A stretch of 64,000 bases of DNA from an uncultured Eubacteriales bacterium (GTDB lineage: Bacteria > Bacillota > Clostridia > Oscillospirales > CAG-272). The position numbers were made by a program, and so were the translations under genes. Shown here in pieces: positions 7,097-14,372 of the stretch. Positions within the stretch are counted from its first letter, which is position 1, and the number at the start of each line of letters is the position of its first letter. The stretch lies in assembly GCA_934402395.1 (NCBI GenBank), contig CAKRTQ010000006.1:1-64000 (forward strand), in the 5' to 3' direction. Below the pieces are notes generated by a model that did no database searches, was not told the origin of the DNA, and worked only from the letters and a program-made list of their open reading frames with translations.

Positions 7097-8602
7097 TTAC
7101 TGTCCTGCCATGGCGGCGTTTATCTTTTTGAGGCAGCCGTTGAGCACCGGGGTGAGCTGAGACATATTGCGCGACCAGCCTGCTGCGGTGTTGTCCTTGA
7201 CGGCATTGCGGAAGGGGGCGTAGGAGTTGTTGTTGAGAGGAGTTGTAAAGATCCTCGCAAGGTCCATGACGATGGATTTTTTCACAAGGTCGTACATCAT
7301 GCTGTCGTCGGGGCTTTCGGAGTAACGCACCTTCATCGACTGCTCGAACAGCGCGGGAGTGATGCGGCGATAGCTTTCGGAGCCGAGGCACTCAAGCACG
7401 GCTGCTGCGGCATCGGCATCCTTTGCCTTTACCGAAACCGAATAAAGCGTGAAGGGGAATGCCATGCAGGTCTTGTAGCCATTCTGCTCCTCATTGTACT
7501 TCGGGACCGGCAGAATGCCGTATTTGAAGTCGGAAACATCCCTCAATGTGCCGGAGGCAATGTAAACTCTGTCAACGGTATAGAGAACGCGGCCGGACTT
7601 GAACGCAGCTGCGGAGGAATACTTGGCAGTTGTTCCTTTGGTGAAAGCGTAGCCGCTGGTGTAGAAGAAGTTGGTGATTTTTTCAAGCAGAGTAATGGTC
7701 TTTTCGGATTTGAGGTCGGGGGATATCACCAGCTCGCCGTCGGTCGTTTTGTCAAGCACGCCGAGGTCGGAGCCGATAAAGAAGGCGTCAAAGTGAAGGT
7801 CGATGGTCTCAAAGCCGTAAAGGTCCTCATAGTCGGCGACGCCGTTTGCGTTTTCGTCACGGTATACGCCGTCGCAGAGCTCTATCATCTTGTCGATGGT
7901 CCATCTGCCGTCGGTCACGAGCTTATACATATCCGAGAGCGTCATATCGGAATGCTGGTCGGTGAGTATGTCCTTGTTGAAAAAGGTTGCATACATCATG
8001 TAGAGCATATTGGTCGATATATCTCCGGATGTAAAATACAGTTTGCCGTTTATTGTTGCGGTGTCAGTGAGCGACTGCGGCCACCAGGGCTTTTCAAAGT
8101 TCAGATGCTTGAGCTCAAGCAGGTTGCGCGAATAGCCGTTCATTGCGAGCGTTGCGGCTGTCATGCTGTATCCGGCAAACACATCGTATCCGCCGCCTGC
8201 TGCGATGCTGTTGCCTGCGGCTTCAACAAATCCCTTCTGGTTGCCGAAGTTGCCGTTTACGCCGTCCCATTCGAGCTTTACGTCAAGGCGGCTCTCAACG
8301 ATCTTGTTTCTTTCGCTTATGCGGGTGTTTACTATGTTGCCGTCGTCCTGGCTTTCTTCAACGAAAAATTCGGGACGTTCAACATCCTTCCAATAAAGAA
8401 ACGTTACGGTGTCATTCAGCTTGAGCGAATCGGGCAGGTCGTCGTTCACGAATTCGCTTGTGGTTTCGGGGGTGTCGGTCGATACGGCGGGAGTGCCGTC
8501 TGTCGTGATCTCGGGATCCTGCGGATTTACGCATGCCGCGAGGGACATAACGAGCATAAGCAGCGCGAGGATCGCCGCTGTTGTTTTTTCAGTTCGGTTC
8601 AT
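7097..8602 (-). CDS. Extracellular solute-binding lipoprotein (orphan)
   Basis: About 501 residues. I start at the ATG giving MNRTEKTTAAILALLML with lipobox LAAC (Cys ~24), because AAAGGATCAACACA precedes it; the longer frame begins upstream of the promoter. After a Thr-rich linker the protein has the general form of a family-1-like periplasmic-type binding protein (WWPQSL near the middle, FPFTLYSVSVKAKDADAAAAVLE near the C-terminus, as in sugar-binding components). No permease or ATPase gene is adjacent, so the ligand and transporter are unknown. Promoter TTGACA-17-TATAAT at 8646-8674; this promoter region is duplicated at 10838-10901. Confidence 0.8.
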   Translation of the reverse strand: MNRTEKTTAAILALLMLVMSLAACVNPQDPEITTDGTPAVSTDTPETTSEFVNDDLPDSLKLNDTVTFLYWKDVERPEFFVEESQDDGNIVNTRISERNKIVESRLDVKLEWDGVNGNFGNQKGFVEAAGNSIAAGGGYDVFAGYSMTAATLAMNGYSRNLLELKHLNFEKPWWPQSLTDTATINGKLYFTSGDISTNMLYMMYATFFNKDILTDQHSDMTLSDMYKLVTDGRWTIDKMIELCDGVYRDENANGVADYEDLYGFETIDLHFDAFFIGSDLGVLDKTTDGELVISPDLKSEKTITLLEKITNFFYTSGYAFTKGTTAKYSSAAAFKSGRVLYTVDRVYIASGTLRDVSDFKYGILPVPKYNEEQNGYKTCMAFPFTLYSVSVKAKDADAAAAVLECLGSESYRRITPALFEQSMKVRYSESPDDSMMYDLVKKSIVMDLARIFTTPLNNNSYAPFRNAVKDNTAAGWSRNMSQLTPVLNGCLKKINAAMAGQ

Positions 8603-8637
8603 TGTGTTGATCCTTTCCGTTAAGTAAGTATTTTGAA

Positions 8638-8700
8638 CTATCATAATTATACCGCTTTGATCTGACATTGTCAACAGAAAAAGCGCGTAAAATAACTTTG
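8638..8700 (-). repeat. Promoter-bearing direct repeat, copy 1
   Basis: About 63 bp nearly identical to 10838-10901 in the same orientation. It includes the solute-binding protein promoter (-35 at 8669-8674, -10 at 8646-8651) and GCGCGTAAAATAACTTTG upstream. The two copies bracket a 2.1-kb accessory module. Confidence 0.85.
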
Positions 8701-8761
8701 TGATTGCAGTTATACTGTTGTCTGACGCGGATAGGAGAGTATAGCGGTATCATTGCCGTAT

Positions 8762-9124
8762 TTACACATATTGAAGCAGAATGTTAGGCGGACCGTAGAT
8801 GGGATCCGATCCGGGACAAAATCTGACTGTACCCCACGACCAAGCCGTCTGTTTGGGGAAATTGGTTTCAAACCAACGAAAGGCAAGGTCACGCGCCGAA
8901 TACAAGTCCATATTCGCGGCTTTCAGAGTTGATAAATCATGTGACCTATGCTGAGGAAAGAATTTTATACATTGCAGCGTTTCCTCAAAAAAACAAATAT
9001 CTGTATATACATACTCGCCGGCATTTATATCGCAGCCAATGGCGTAGTGCATATAATTTGTATCTGTTTTGTATTGAGATAAAATCCGGCTTGCGATATT
9101 TTTCTCCAATTCCGATGGTTTCAA
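8762..9124 (-). CDS. Hypothetical small soluble protein
   Basis: About 120 residues, hydrophilic with several aromatic and Cys residues (ICFFEETLQCIKFFPQ). I do not recognise the family. It has no signal peptide and no membrane segment. The only canonical start in frame before an upstream stop is a TTG at 9124 without a clear ribosome binding site, so the N-terminus is uncertain. It lies in the AT-rich module bracketed by the promoter direct repeats. Confidence 0.5.
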   Translation of the reverse strand: MKPSELEKNIASRILSQYKTDTNYMHYAIGCDINAGEYVYTDICFFEETLQCIKFFPQHRSHDLSTLKAANMDLYSARDLAFRWFETNFPKQTAWSWGTVRFCPGSDPIYGPPNILLQYV

Positions 9125-9222
9125 AGAAGGGTTATTGAGAATTCAGACCGGCACAAAATTAATTTGCCATTAACCAAATCGATCATATGCAGTACCTCCA
9201 TGAAGCTGTTCGGGTAGTCATA

Positions 9223-9603
9223 TTATTTATTTACCAATATCAAAACGGTATCAAATAACAATATTATCATTAAAAATACAATCGAGAAAACTTGCGTCCA
9301 AAAGAACATTGCTGTTTCCCATCCGGTATACCAATATCCCAAAACGAGCATCACAATTGTATTACATACAATATGAAACAACAGGACAGATAAGTTATAG
9401 ATCAGGGGATGACTGACTGTTCCTTTAATGGGGGAATACAGGAATGCCGACACTATATAAATTGCAAACAGCATGATCAGAGAAGTTATATCCCGAATTA
9501 TATTTTGAGCATAGAGTAACATTACAAGCAGAGAAGCCATGCTGAAAGAGACAGTGAAAATCACACATCTGATCAGCCATTTTAAATCTCTTTTCGTATT
9601 CAT
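9223..9603 (-). CDS. Small four-helix membrane protein
   Basis: A 126-residue hydrophobic protein with four predicted transmembrane segments (~9-31, ~36-56, ~68-90, ~100-123) and a basic N-terminus (MNTKRDLKW). Family not recognised; the shape resembles DUF3021-type accessory membrane proteins, but no defining motif is visible. A good RBS (GGAGGAATGCT) supports the start. AT-rich module gene, same strand as its neighbours. Confidence 0.6.
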   Translation of the reverse strand: MNTKRDLKWLIRCVIFTVSFSMASLLVMLLYAQNIIRDITSLIMLFAIYIVSAFLYSPIKGTVSHPLIYNLSVLLFHIVCNTIVMLVLGYWYTGWETAMFFWTQVFSIVFLMIILLFDTVLILVNK

Positions 9604-9678
9604 AGCATTCCTCCGTCATTGTGATATGTCAAACAATGTTGATAGCTGAGTTTATGTTTTGTTACTTCCGCCTCAGGG

Positions 9679-10647
9679 TTATTTGATGCTTTTAATTGCC
9701 TGCCTAACTAAAGCATCCATGTTTTCTCCCAATCTGTAATAAAAGCTCCACTTGGAACCATCCGTAACACGAGACTTTTTCAATTCAATTGCTTCGCTGA
9801 TGGTCTCATAGTCATTGCAGTAATAAACTATATGTTGCATATAACTGTCATTGTTTTCATCCACCATAATTTTCCCAATGAATACAAGACCATCACATTC
9901 CTCAAAGTAGACTTTGACATACAGTGCGCCATCCTCAGTATATATTCCTTGGAGTTTGGATTCATATATAGTCTCGTTTTGTTCGCGAATAAATGAATCA
10001 TAGGATAGTATGGTCTCTTTAATAGCCACATTCATTATTTCATCAAGAGCTTCCTTTGAAGCAACCGATGTGGTGGTTTGAGACAAATATTGAGAATCAT
10101 AGTAGTAATATTTTTCTGCATCTTCAGTATTGGGGTCAGCCCAACTTTCATTATACCAAAACAACTCAGCGCGCGAGGGGGTAAAATCTGTGGAAGGATT
10201 TATACCTGTGTTTTTGTTTCGCACGATTTGTATGGAATAACTTGTCCCCAAAAGCCACGCCGTTTTATAGTACACCATGAAAGATAAATTTTCGCAATCT
10301 TTAATTGCTGAAAAATTAACCTCCGGGTTCCCGCCCCAATTCTTTTTTGAAACAAACTCGTAGCACTCGGTATAGGCAATATTGGGATCAAACAGTTCAT
10401 AGTGTTCAAAACAATATTCAGCAGAGTATTCTTCCGGATACGTGTACGAGTGTGCGGAAGAAGAACATGCTGAAAGCACAATTAAAATAAAAACAAACAA
10501 AAATAATGAAAGCCTTATTTTAATCATATTCTTTTGGGGAATTAGCGTATTTTTATCTGCATATTTGGGAGTGGAAATATAAAGAGGTTGATTCCCGTGT
10601 TCGATCTCGTTGCGATAAATCGATAGAATATGGTCGCACAGTTTCAT
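9679..10647 (-). CDS. Putative lipoprotein, possibly fused to a foreign N-terminus
   Basis: 322 residues if started at the ATG at 10647, which has a fair RBS (GGAG). An internal ATG at 10527 begins MIKIRLSLFLFVF with lipobox LSAC, the form of a normal lipoprotein start, but has no clear RBS. The first 40 codons (MKLCDHILSIYRNEIEHGNQ...) therefore look like the start of a different gene joined in frame. The mature part is acidic and aromatic with no recognised domain. It would be transcribed from the duplicated promoter at 10846-10875. Confidence 0.6.
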   Translation of the reverse strand: MKLCDHILSIYRNEIEHGNQPLYISTPKYADKNTLIPQKNMIKIRLSLFLFVFILIVLSACSSSAHSYTYPEEYSAEYCFEHYELFDPNIAYTECYEFVSKKNWGGNPEVNFSAIKDCENLSFMVYYKTAWLLGTSYSIQIVRNKNTGINPSTDFTPSRAELFWYNESWADPNTEDAEKYYYYDSQYLSQTTTSVASKEALDEIMNVAIKETILSYDSFIREQNETIYESKLQGIYTEDGALYVKVYFEECDGLVFIGKIMVDENNDSYMQHIVYYCNDYETISEAIELKKSRVTDGSKWSFYYRLGENMDALVRQAIKSIK

Positions 10648-11109
10648 TCGATTCTCCGTCTTTCAGATTTGATTTGCTTCTCAGTGTTTTTCCTACTATT
10701 CTTAGCAGCGTGTAATATTATAAAATTTGTGCAGCACACTTTTGCGTATCGTACCGCCATGCAGTTTGTCCATCGGGCATATCGCAAACAAGAAGTGTAG
10801 GTTGAAGATTGTCCGCGTTTTATCCGCCGATATTTAGCTATCATAATTATACTGCTTTGAATCTTACATTGTCAACAGAAAAAGCGCGTAAAATAACTTT
10901 GCGCTGCGTTTTATCGGATAGACGTAAGCGTAAACGCTCGCGCGGCTTTTTCATCGATCCCGAAAATCGGACAAAAAAGAATAAAAAATTGGAATTCATA
11001 AAGGTGCGCGCACGGCGCACAATAGTAACAGAGAACGCAATACGCGGACTCAATTAATATAGATCGCGAGCGTCCGCGTATGCGGCTGCTCACACAAGGA
11101 GAAATTCAA
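10648..11109. other. Region between accessory module and spore-protein gene
   Basis: It holds the second promoter copy (10838-10901). A 66-codon leftward frame (10644-10844) starts almost at that promoter's -10 and has no RBS, so I do not call it. The right part (10902-11096) is the leader of the SASP gene. A sporulation-type promoter there could not be identified with confidence. Confidence 0.4.
10838..10901 (-). repeat. Promoter-bearing direct repeat, copy 2
   Basis: Matches 8638-8700 with a handful of changes and one extra base. TTGACA (10870-10875), 18-bp spacer, TATAAT (10846-10851) point left into the accessory lipoprotein gene at 10647. The sequences outside the repeat differ between the copies. 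Confidence 0.85.
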
Positions 11110-11364
11110 ATGGCTAACAATAAGACTCTTGTTCCCGAAGCTAAGGCTGCTCTTGACAAGTTCAAAATGGAAGCTGCCGGTGATGTTGGTGTAACTCTCA
11201 ACCAGGGTTACAACGGTGATCTCACTGCCCGTCAGGCCGGTTCTATCGGCGGCCAGATGGTCAACATTATGAACCCCGTACGAACTATGGGATTTGAACG
11301 TCACAACCGAATATCGAGGGGACACAAGATAACCGTCAAGTACGCGTTTTCCCTTACGGTGTAA
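11110..11364 (+). pseudogene. Alpha/beta-type small acid-soluble spore protein, 3' end replaced
   Basis: SASPs coat and protect DNA in the spore. The ATG at 11110 follows AAGGAGAAATTCAA. Residues 1-51 (MANNKTLVPEAKAALDKFKM ... LTARQAGSIGGQMV) are a clean alpha/beta SASP. After GGQMV the normal basic C-terminal tail (for example K(K/R)(L/M)I...) is absent and the frame runs into foreign sequence (NIMNPVRTMGFERHN...) for 33 residues. The break coincides with the start of transposon-type DNA leading to tnpV at 11403, so the gene is a truncated chimera. Whether the fusion still binds DNA is unknown. Confidence 0.8.
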
Positions 11365-11381
11365 AGGTTTTGATGAAATAA
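11298..11381 (+). pseudogene. 3' remnant of a mobile-element gene upstream of tnpV
   Basis: In a frame different from the SASP fusion, 27 codons end VRVFPYGVKVLMK-stop, 21 bp before the tnpV start. I take it as the tail of the gene that normally precedes tnpV in such elements. It has no start codon here. The recognition of this tail is from memory. Confidence 0.45.
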
Positions 11382-11402
11382 ACGTACGGAGGAACAAACA
11401 AA

Positions 11403-11777
11403 ATGAAAGAAGCAAAAACCATCTACGAACAGCTCGGAGGTACATACCGCGAGGAAAACGGCAACCTCGTTCCCGACGTGGAGCTACCCGAACAGAAGCC
11501 CATCGGCAAATACGGTAAGATGCATCTTGACTATCTCAAGCAACACCGTCGCGGAAGGTACTCCGCTCTGCTTGGTGAAGGACGGCTAAATGCCTACCTC
11601 TCCGAGATTGACGAACAGGCACACGAAATGATATCCTCTTTGATAGTAGAGTTTGCCAAGACTCAAGGCATTGACGAACATCTCAAGGAAACTGACCAAC
11701 TACGGTGGGTACAGATGATGAACAATGCTCACAGCTCTGCCGAAGAAACCGTAATGCGTGAACTGATACTCGCATAA
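11403..11777 (+). CDS. tnpV: TnpV family transposon-encoded protein
   Basis: A 124-residue protein of the TnpV family, an accessory protein of Tn4451-type clostridial mobilizable transposons whose biochemical role is not established. Typical features are seen: IYEQLGGTY.EENGNLVPDVELPE, then GKYGKMHLDYLKQHR(R), LNAYLSEIDEQA, and the C-terminal DQLRWVQMMNNAHSSAEE. Length is normal. RBS GGAGGAACAAACAAA decides the start. The transposase gene itself is absent, so this is a fragment. Terminator follows at 11781-11820. Confidence 0.9.
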   Translation: MKEAKTIYEQLGGTYREENGNLVPDVELPEQKPIGKYGKMHLDYLKQHRRGRYSALLGEGRLNAYLSEIDEQAHEMISSLIVEFAKTQGIDEHLKETDQLRWVQMMNNAHSSAEETVMRELILA

Positions 11778-11780
11778 ACC

Positions 11781-11820
11781 GAAAGCAAGGGATGCTCCCA
11801 AGCGGTTCACCCCTTGCTTT
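11781..11820 (+). terminator. tnpV terminator
   Basis: The stem AAAGCAAGGG/CCCTTGCTTT is followed by T-rich sequence directly after tnpV. Confidence 0.75.
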
Positions 11821-11853
11821 TATAAATTTTTTATAAAAGTTTTGATTTTGCTG

Positions 11854-11882
11854 TTGAATTTTACGAAGAATTAGTGTATAAT
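11854..11882 (+). promoter_or_regulatory. Toxin-antitoxin promoter
   Basis: TTGAAT (11854-11859), 17-bp spacer, TATAAT (11877-11882), about 30 bp upstream of the antitoxin start. Antitoxins of this family normally repress their own promoter, so the operator is expected to overlap here. Confidence 0.75.
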
Positions 11883-11913
11883 AAATACAGCAGAAACAAA
11901 GAAGGAGGAATTT

Positions 11914-12171
11914 ATGATGCCAAACATTAAACCCGTATCAGATCTGCGTAACTATAACGAGGTACTGCGCGATATCGCCGTTGGCGAACCCGTATTCCTC
12001 ACCAAGAACGGTCGCGGCAGATACGCCATCGTCGATATGGAAGAATTTGAAAAGACTCAGGCGACGCTCAAGCTGATGAGCGAACTTGCCAAAGGTGAAG
12101 CTTCTGCTAAAGAAAAAGGATATATTGATATCTCGGAGGTCGAAGCGCTTCTGGGGGTAAGCAATGGCTAA
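11914..12171 (+). CDS. Phd/YefM-type antitoxin
   Basis: An 85-residue antitoxin expected to bind and neutralise the toxin encoded next and to repress the operon. The N-terminal Phd/YefM DNA-binding fold is evident: KPVSDLRNYNEVLRDIAVGE then PVFLTKNGRGRYAIVDMEEFE. The charged C-terminal half would wrap the toxin. RBS GGAGG lies before a double ATG (11914 or 11917). It overlaps the toxin gene by 8 bp, the usual translational coupling. Confidence 0.92.
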   Translation: MMPNIKPVSDLRNYNEVLRDIAVGEPVFLTKNGRGRYAIVDMEEFEKTQATLKLMSELAKGEASAKEKGYIDISEVEALLGVSNG

Positions 12172-12487
12172 AATCAATTTTACACCCGACGCCCTTGAGG
12201 ATATGAAAGAGATCAAAGCGTATATCACCGACGAGCTGTGCAGCGAGCAATCTGCAATCAACACGATTGAAAAGATTATGAAGCGCATCCGTCAGCTTGG
12301 AGATTTCCCCGAAATCGGTGCGCCGCTTGCCTCTATCATCAGCCTTGAAGTGCCTTACCGCTTCCTTGTCTGCGGCAACTACACCGCATTTTACAAGGTC
12401 GAGGGCGACGAGGTTCACATCATCCGTGTTCTCTACGGCAGACGGAACTTTATGCAAATACTTTTCGGAAGGTCATACGACGAATAA
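12164..12487 (+). CDS. RelE/ParE-family toxin
   Basis: A 107-residue toxin of the RelE/ParE superfamily. The fold signature is visible: INFTPDALEDMKEIKAYI at the N-terminus, a helical middle (INTIEKIMKRIRQL, FPEIG), then strands with YRFLVCGNYTAFYKV and the C-terminal VHIIRVLYGRRNFMQIL. RelE members cut mRNA on the ribosome and ParE members poison gyrase; the sequence does not separate these, although the YGRR(N/D) ending is shared by RelE-like proteins. Stabilisation of the neighbouring mobile fragment is a plausible role. Confidence 0.92.
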   Translation: MAKINFTPDALEDMKEIKAYITDELCSEQSAINTIEKIMKRIRQLGDFPEIGAPLASIISLEVPYRFLVCGNYTAFYKVEGDEVHIIRVLYGRRNFMQILFGRSYDE

Positions 12488-12488
12488 T

Positions 12489-12522
12489 ATGGAATCGCCA
12501 CTCTCACGGGTGGCGATTTCCT
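12489..12522. terminator. Bidirectional terminator between toxin and XRE gene
   Basis: The stem AATCGCCAC/GTGGCGATT lies between the convergent genes with T-rich tracts on both sides. Confidence 0.7.
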
Positions 12523-12523
12523 T

Positions 12524-12913
12524 TTATCCTTTGACCATTGTACCAAAACAGAAAAGCGCGACCGAGAATCCGAGGAAAACCACGGTTGAATCGGTTGATA
12601 TTGTCCCTGCCAAGTTGCATACACATATACCGATCATCGCACCCGTAGCGAGGATTCGTGTGAATTCTTTGCGGACGGTAGATAAAAAGGTGGTTTGATG
12701 TGCGTTCTCCTTTTCTTCTGCTGTTATATACTTATCGACTGGTAAACCGAGCAGGTCGATAAGCCGCTCCAAATGCTCATCGCAAGGCTTTGACAATCCA
12801 CGTTCCCACTTGGAAACCGCCTTTCCCGAAATGCCGAGCATCGCCCCAAGCTCTGCTTGCGTCAGCCCGCGTTCCTTCCTTTTTGCCACTATCAGATCAC
12901 ATATATTTTCCAT
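12524..12913 (-). CDS. XRE-family regulator with C-terminal membrane segments
   Basis: A 129-residue protein. Residues ~5-60 are a helix-turn-helix domain (LTQAELGAMLGISGKAVSKWERGL). Residues ~85-127 contain two hydrophobic segments (ILATGAMIGICVCNLAG and VVFLGFSVALFCFGTM). Membrane-tethered XRE regulators of this layout are common in Firmicutes and their signals are mostly unknown. RBS GGAGG supports the start. A second, unrelated XRE-plus-membrane protein is at 18752-19264. Confidence 0.85.
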   Translation of the reverse strand: MENICDLIVAKRKERGLTQAELGAMLGISGKAVSKWERGLSKPCDEHLERLIDLLGLPVDKYITAEEKENAHQTTFLSTVRKEFTRILATGAMIGICVCNLAGTISTDSTVVFLGFSVALFCFGTMVKG

Positions 12914-13100
12914 GTAAACCTCCGTAAACTATTTGGTTGACAATAATAGTGTGGTAGCTTTATAAAGGTTATACCCATATTTTTATATCAGTTCACACTT
13001 TTTTCGCAAAAATATGTTATAATTATTTTTGATAAAAGTGTAAAATTTATATTTTTCATACGAATATAATAGTGAATCGATTCAAAAGCGAGGTGAGAAC

Positions 13101-13511
13101 ATGGAGGACAGAAAGTTACTTCGATTACTACATAAAGACCCAAGCGCCGGAATGGAACAGTTAATGAATCAGTATGCAGGTCTTATTTATGCTGTTGACA
13201 AAGGCAAACTTGCGGAGTCTTGCTATATTCACGAATATTTAGCTAATATAAATAGACCCATAGATATGGCAAAGGATTATTGTGAATTAGAGAATGTTGC
13301 TGTGTATTACTTCGGCTTTACTGACCCCAATAAGAACTATCTAACCGGCTCTTCATTTGTTCAGTATTTGGTGAAACAATATGGCGAGGAGGCTGTTATC
13401 AATTCAATTTACGGGAACGGAGATCCCTTACCTAAAACCTATGCCGAGTTGGTAAAAGAATGGAACGAATTTATTGAAACTAATTACAGCAATTACAGTA
13501 AATACAAATAG
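13101..13511 (+). CDS. Chimeric ORF: sigma-factor N-terminus joined to an unrelated C-terminus
   Basis: 136 residues. The first ~38 (MEDRKLLRLLHKDPSAGMEQ ... YAGLIYAVDKGKLAE) match the start of sigma-70/ECF factors, up to within region 2. From ~40 on (CYIHEYLANINRPIDMAKDY, YLTGSSFVQYLVKQYGEEAV, PKTYAELVKEWNEFIE) the sequence is a different protein, resembling the C-terminal part of M1/gluzincin-like or peptidase-MA-type extracellular proteins. Sigma regions 2 and 4 are missing, so it cannot be a working sigma factor. RBS GCGAGGTGAGAAC is good, so it is probably translated. Confidence 0.65.
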   Translation: MEDRKLLRLLHKDPSAGMEQLMNQYAGLIYAVDKGKLAESCYIHEYLANINRPIDMAKDYCELENVAVYYFGFTDPNKNYLTGSSFVQYLVKQYGEEAVINSIYGNGDPLPKTYAELVKEWNEFIETNYSNYSKYK

Positions 13512-13559
13512 AGAGTTGGATATCTAACCGATAAACTTGAATTTGAAGAGGTAGTTAAG

Positions 13560-14201
13560 ATGAAAGACGGAAAACACCCAAACCCCAATACAATCCATCC
13601 AATTGCAGGGTATGATAAAGAAATATATGTGAAGCCGACGATTACAAATCCGAATATTATTGTCGGGGACTTTACTTATATTGCCGATTCGGATTTTGAA
13701 AGTCATGTTTCACACTTATACGAGTGGAATGATGACAAACTCATCATCGGAAAGTTCTGTCAAATCGCCGCCGGAGTTGAGTTTGTGATGAACGGTGCAA
13801 ACCATCAGATGAACGCCGTCTCTACATTCCCGTTCTATACCTTGGAGGGATGGGAAATGTCGCCGCCTGCAAAGACGGATCTGCCATTAAAAGGAGATAC
13901 CGTTATCGAAAATGATGTTTGGATCGGGCAAAATTCGGTAATCCTTCCCGGCGTTCACATTGGAGATGGTGCAATCATTGGTGCAAACAGTGTTGTGGGA
14001 AGTGATGTTGCACCATATACAAAGGTCGTTGGGAATCCCGCAAGAACGATTCAAAAGCGCTTTGACGATGAACTGATTGAATTGCTGCTGAGATTCAAGT
14101 GGTGGGATAGGAGCATTGACGAAATCAACCGACTGATCCCAATCTTGACTTGCAGTGATTTGGATAAAGTGAAAGCTGAAATCAAAAAGCAATTAGGCTG
14201 A
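13560..14201 (+). CDS. CatB/Vat-like xenobiotic acetyltransferase
   Basis: A 213-residue left-handed beta-helix acetyltransferase of the xenobiotic acyltransferase group (chloramphenicol CatB and streptogramin Vat enzymes), using acetyl-CoA. Seen: GKFCQIAAGVEFVMNGANHQ with the probable catalytic His, STFPF, hexapeptide repeats (VWIGQNSVILPGVHIGDG, AIIGANSVVGSDV), VVGNPAR and the C-terminal FKWWD. Length is as in the family. RBS GAAGAGG precedes the ATG. The leader shares GATAAACTTGAATTT with the orphan promoter at 1817-1872. The substrate cannot be told from sequence, so a resistance role is possible but unproven. The duplicated terminator follows. Confidence 0.88.
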   Translation: MKDGKHPNPNTIHPIAGYDKEIYVKPTITNPNIIVGDFTYIADSDFESHVSHLYEWNDDKLIIGKFCQIAAGVEFVMNGANHQMNAVSTFPFYTLEGWEMSPPAKTDLPLKGDTVIENDVWIGQNSVILPGVHIGDGAIIGANSVVGSDVAPYTKVVGNPARTIQKRFDDELIELLLRFKWWDRSIDEINRLIPILTCSDLDKVKAEIKKQLG

Positions 14202-14235
14202 CAAATTCCAGTTTGTTCAACCGAACCCCATACAT

Positions 14236-14273
14236 AGCCAAACGCTACTCAGCCGAGCGTTTGGCTTATTTTT
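14236..14273 (+). terminator. Terminator, copy 2 of the duplicated module
   Basis: The same perfect 11-bp stem as at 104-140, one loop base different, followed by TTATTTTTATT. It closes the acetyltransferase transcript. Confidence 0.85.
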
Positions 14274-14372
14274 ATTCAAAGCAAGGATGAATGCGAGAAT
14301 GAGATAGTTACCGCAAAGTTTGATATGATATGCCTGCGGGCAGTTCCTTTCCGACACAAAATACGCGGGTGC

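Noticed and set aside
7037..8623. A 528-codon rightward open frame opposite the solute-binding protein gene.
   Set aside because: It is antisense to a gene with a signal peptide, RBS and promoter. Its composition (His/Cys/Val-rich) is that of a shadow frame, and it has no recognisable domain.
10644..10844. A 66-codon leftward frame downstream of the duplicated promoter.
   Set aside because: It begins at the promoter -10, has no RBS and is Arg/Cys-rich like shadow frames.
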